A stretch of DNA of 64,000 bases, from assembly GCA_003342895.1 (NCBI GenBank), contig PTFA01000082.1, forward strand, positions 2,352,793-2,416,792, given 5' to 3'. The position numbers and the translations under genes are program-made. A model generated the notes under the pieces. That model saw nothing but the letters and a program-made list of their open reading frames with translations. It had not been told where the DNA came from and did no database searches. Below, one piece after another: positions 62,042 through 64,000 of this stretch (within the stretch, counting starts at the first letter, position 1; each line of letters begins with the position of its first letter). The DNA is from Casuarius casuarius. Taxonomy: Eukaryota; Chordata; Aves; Casuariiformes; Casuariidae.

Positions 62042-64000
62042 CTATTGATCACTTAATCATTTGTTAATGATCATACCAAGGCAAGATAACTGTATGGTGA
62101 ACACTAATTAATTGGTATAATGTAATATCTGGGAGAGTAAACAAATGAAAAAAAAAAAACAAAAAACATGTTCTCATAGTAACTGTAACCAAACCTCACC
62201 ACAAAGCAGATATATTTCTGATGTTTTCAAGAAGGTCCACATTAAGGTCCTGATTGTAATGCCAGTGTATGGGATTAATTTGCTCTTCACACAAGAAACC
62301 ACAGCTTTGGTATCAACTTTCTAGAGAAACTTTTTTTTAAAACAAGAAGGATAAACATTACCTACATTTGTGCTGTCCTTCTCAGAGCTTGGTAGCACTC
62401 TGAAGGATGGGCCGATGCTGAAGCAAGCTCTGAGGAAAGTCCACAGCTCTGCAGGGTACCAAGCGCTCCCTGTCTGACCTGAGGGGATGCTAACAGCACT
62501 CGTCAACCCACAGGTATATGCCAGACTAGAGCATAATAAGACAGTTTTCAGGTGCCTTTATTCTAAGTAAGCCACTGTCCTACAAATCAGGTTAAACTTC
62601 TCCATCACCTGTATATCTCTGCACACACACATATACATGCACCTGCCAGCAAATAAAGTCACAGACCTACAGTATTTAATTTTATTCTTCTGCTTTGCAG
62701 AAGTCATTAACCAACCATTGTGTATGATACAAGGCCTGCCTTTTCTGATTATATTCCCTCCCTGCTTAACTTTGCTCTTTCAAAGGTTAATTCATTTAAA
62801 AGCATTCATTTCCTAGCACATGACTATACCAAAAAAAGAACATTGTTAGAAACAGTTAAGTTTGAAACCATAGTAGCAGAGACCAGATAACAACAAGTAA
62901 AACCCCTTAATTTCTGTATAAAATGTGATAGTCTGCATATGAAGAGCGGATTCAGCCAGTTCCCCACTGTTTTCTCATAGGATTGCCTAATATTCTGCCC
63001 TGCCTAATTCTCCTTCTGTGCTACNCCTGTTGCCAGTGGGAACTGGGAGGCAACATTAGCAGAAAATTCATCCCACTTTCTTCAGAAATTTATGCCAGAG
63101 AGAAAGGCTCTATTGTTTTTTAAAGGTGCTTGGCTCTCTCTACTGGTCACAGAGGGAGCCAAGATGACTTGCTTAGACTGGACACTTAACTTTTAAATAA
63201 CTAAGTTTATGTGGGAAGAACCTATCCCTAAACAATTTACTAAAAGGCACCCAGGGCCTGTGGCATGAGGAACTGAATCTGCATTTTCCAGTCCTAGATA
63301 AGCACTCAGACCAAGAGATGATACAACTTGGTATTTATAAGAGTGAAAGATATCTTTCAAAAAGGCAGCAGATACACCACATGCAACTGCACAGTCAGTA
63401 CTGTCCCTCACCTCTACCTTCTCTCTTTGTGTCTTTGCTTGGGAAAAGAAGTCCAAAAGATTGTAAGATTTCTTGGACAAGATCATATTGCAGCATCTCA
63501 GTTGTTAGGTTGGGTCCTTCAGAAGATCAGAAGGTTAAAAATAGCTCATTTGCATTGCTTCTGGATGAAAGGATACACCAAAGAGCAAATCTCTCCTTGA
63601 TACATGCGCCCACCTTAAAATAAGCCTCGTTGGAAGGCTTTGTCTGTATAATAAACAATACTGCATTATTCCTGGTTCCATTTCAATGCTTTTTTGGAGG
63701 AGGTGAGGGTCGTGGGGATATAGAGTATACTGACTGTGAAACTAGAATGAAGCTGTTTTCTCATTATTCCATTTGCTTCATACCTCACTGGTTTGTTGCA
63801 TTCACATCTAGCCACTGCTTAGAACGACCAGATATTATGTGAGGTCACCCTCTGAAGGAAGCAACAGCTTGTATAATACTGATTCCTCTGATTTCCTGCA
63901 GAATCCCTCAAATCCTTCTCTTCAAAGGTATCATTTGCTATTGATCTCTACTGCAACAGAAAGCATATTCTAATATGCACACTGAAAAAAATCTAAAATT
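62042..64000. other. Unique non-coding DNA, no gene seen
   Basis: No gene, RNA or clear transposon to the end of the window. An A-rich tract (12 A, C, 6 A) lies at about 62149-62167 and an N near 63025. Overlapping frames of 90-101 codons at 63193-63623 on both strands have no domain. Confidence 0.5.

Overview
This window looks like non-coding nuclear DNA from a bird, or less probably another archosaur or a turtle. The main evidence is two CR1 LINE 3' fragments. One (55651-56227, minus strand) has the 3' region typical of avian CR1. The other (about 5165-5845, plus strand) is an older, more decayed CR1 of the type shared by birds, crocodilians and turtles. The rest of the recognisable interspersed DNA is ancient: a MIR/CORE-SINE-like fragment, tRNA-type SINE-like pieces, and several short copies of an old amniote repeat built around the motif TGAAGTCAATGG. 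Base composition is AT-rich, repeat density is low, and isolated single Ns are scattered throughout, as in a draft vertebrate assembly.

I found no intact protein-coding gene. Every open frame is short (145 codons or fewer). None has a recognisable domain, and several are simple products of microsatellites or of the CR1 copy. I saw no rRNA, tRNA gene, CRISPR array, operon or prokaryotic signal. The window is best described as a gene desert or the inside of a very large intron.

Layout: 1-5.1 kb is unique sequence with one poly(T) tract. 5.2-5.8 kb is the old CR1. 5.9-35.9 kb is mostly unique sequence with simple repeats (12.3, 14.9, 34.2 kb), a small CpG-rich patch (22.3-22.6 kb) and a few perfect palindromes or hairpins. 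35.9-38.2 kb is a cluster of ancient repeats plus a pentanucleotide microsatellite. 45.0-45.1 kb carries what I read as a decayed C2H2 zinc-finger fragment, the only protein-like signal in the window. 48.5-50.2 kb holds two or three copies of the TGAAGTCAATGG family. 54.9-55.6 kb is an AT-rich, homeodomain-motif-rich stretch that could be a conserved enhancer, directly followed by the younger CR1. 56.9-58.0 kb contains SINE-like pieces and a (CT)17 tract. 61.1-62.05 kb holds another old SINE-like piece, another TGAAGTCAATGG copy and a 16-bp palindrome centred on TTACGTAA.

Nothing here supports a new multi-gene biological system. The items most worth checking are the zinc-finger fossil, the dispersed inverted-repeat family, the possible conserved non-coding elements and the TTACGTAA palindrome. 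Repeat family names come from remembered consensus features, not from a database search.
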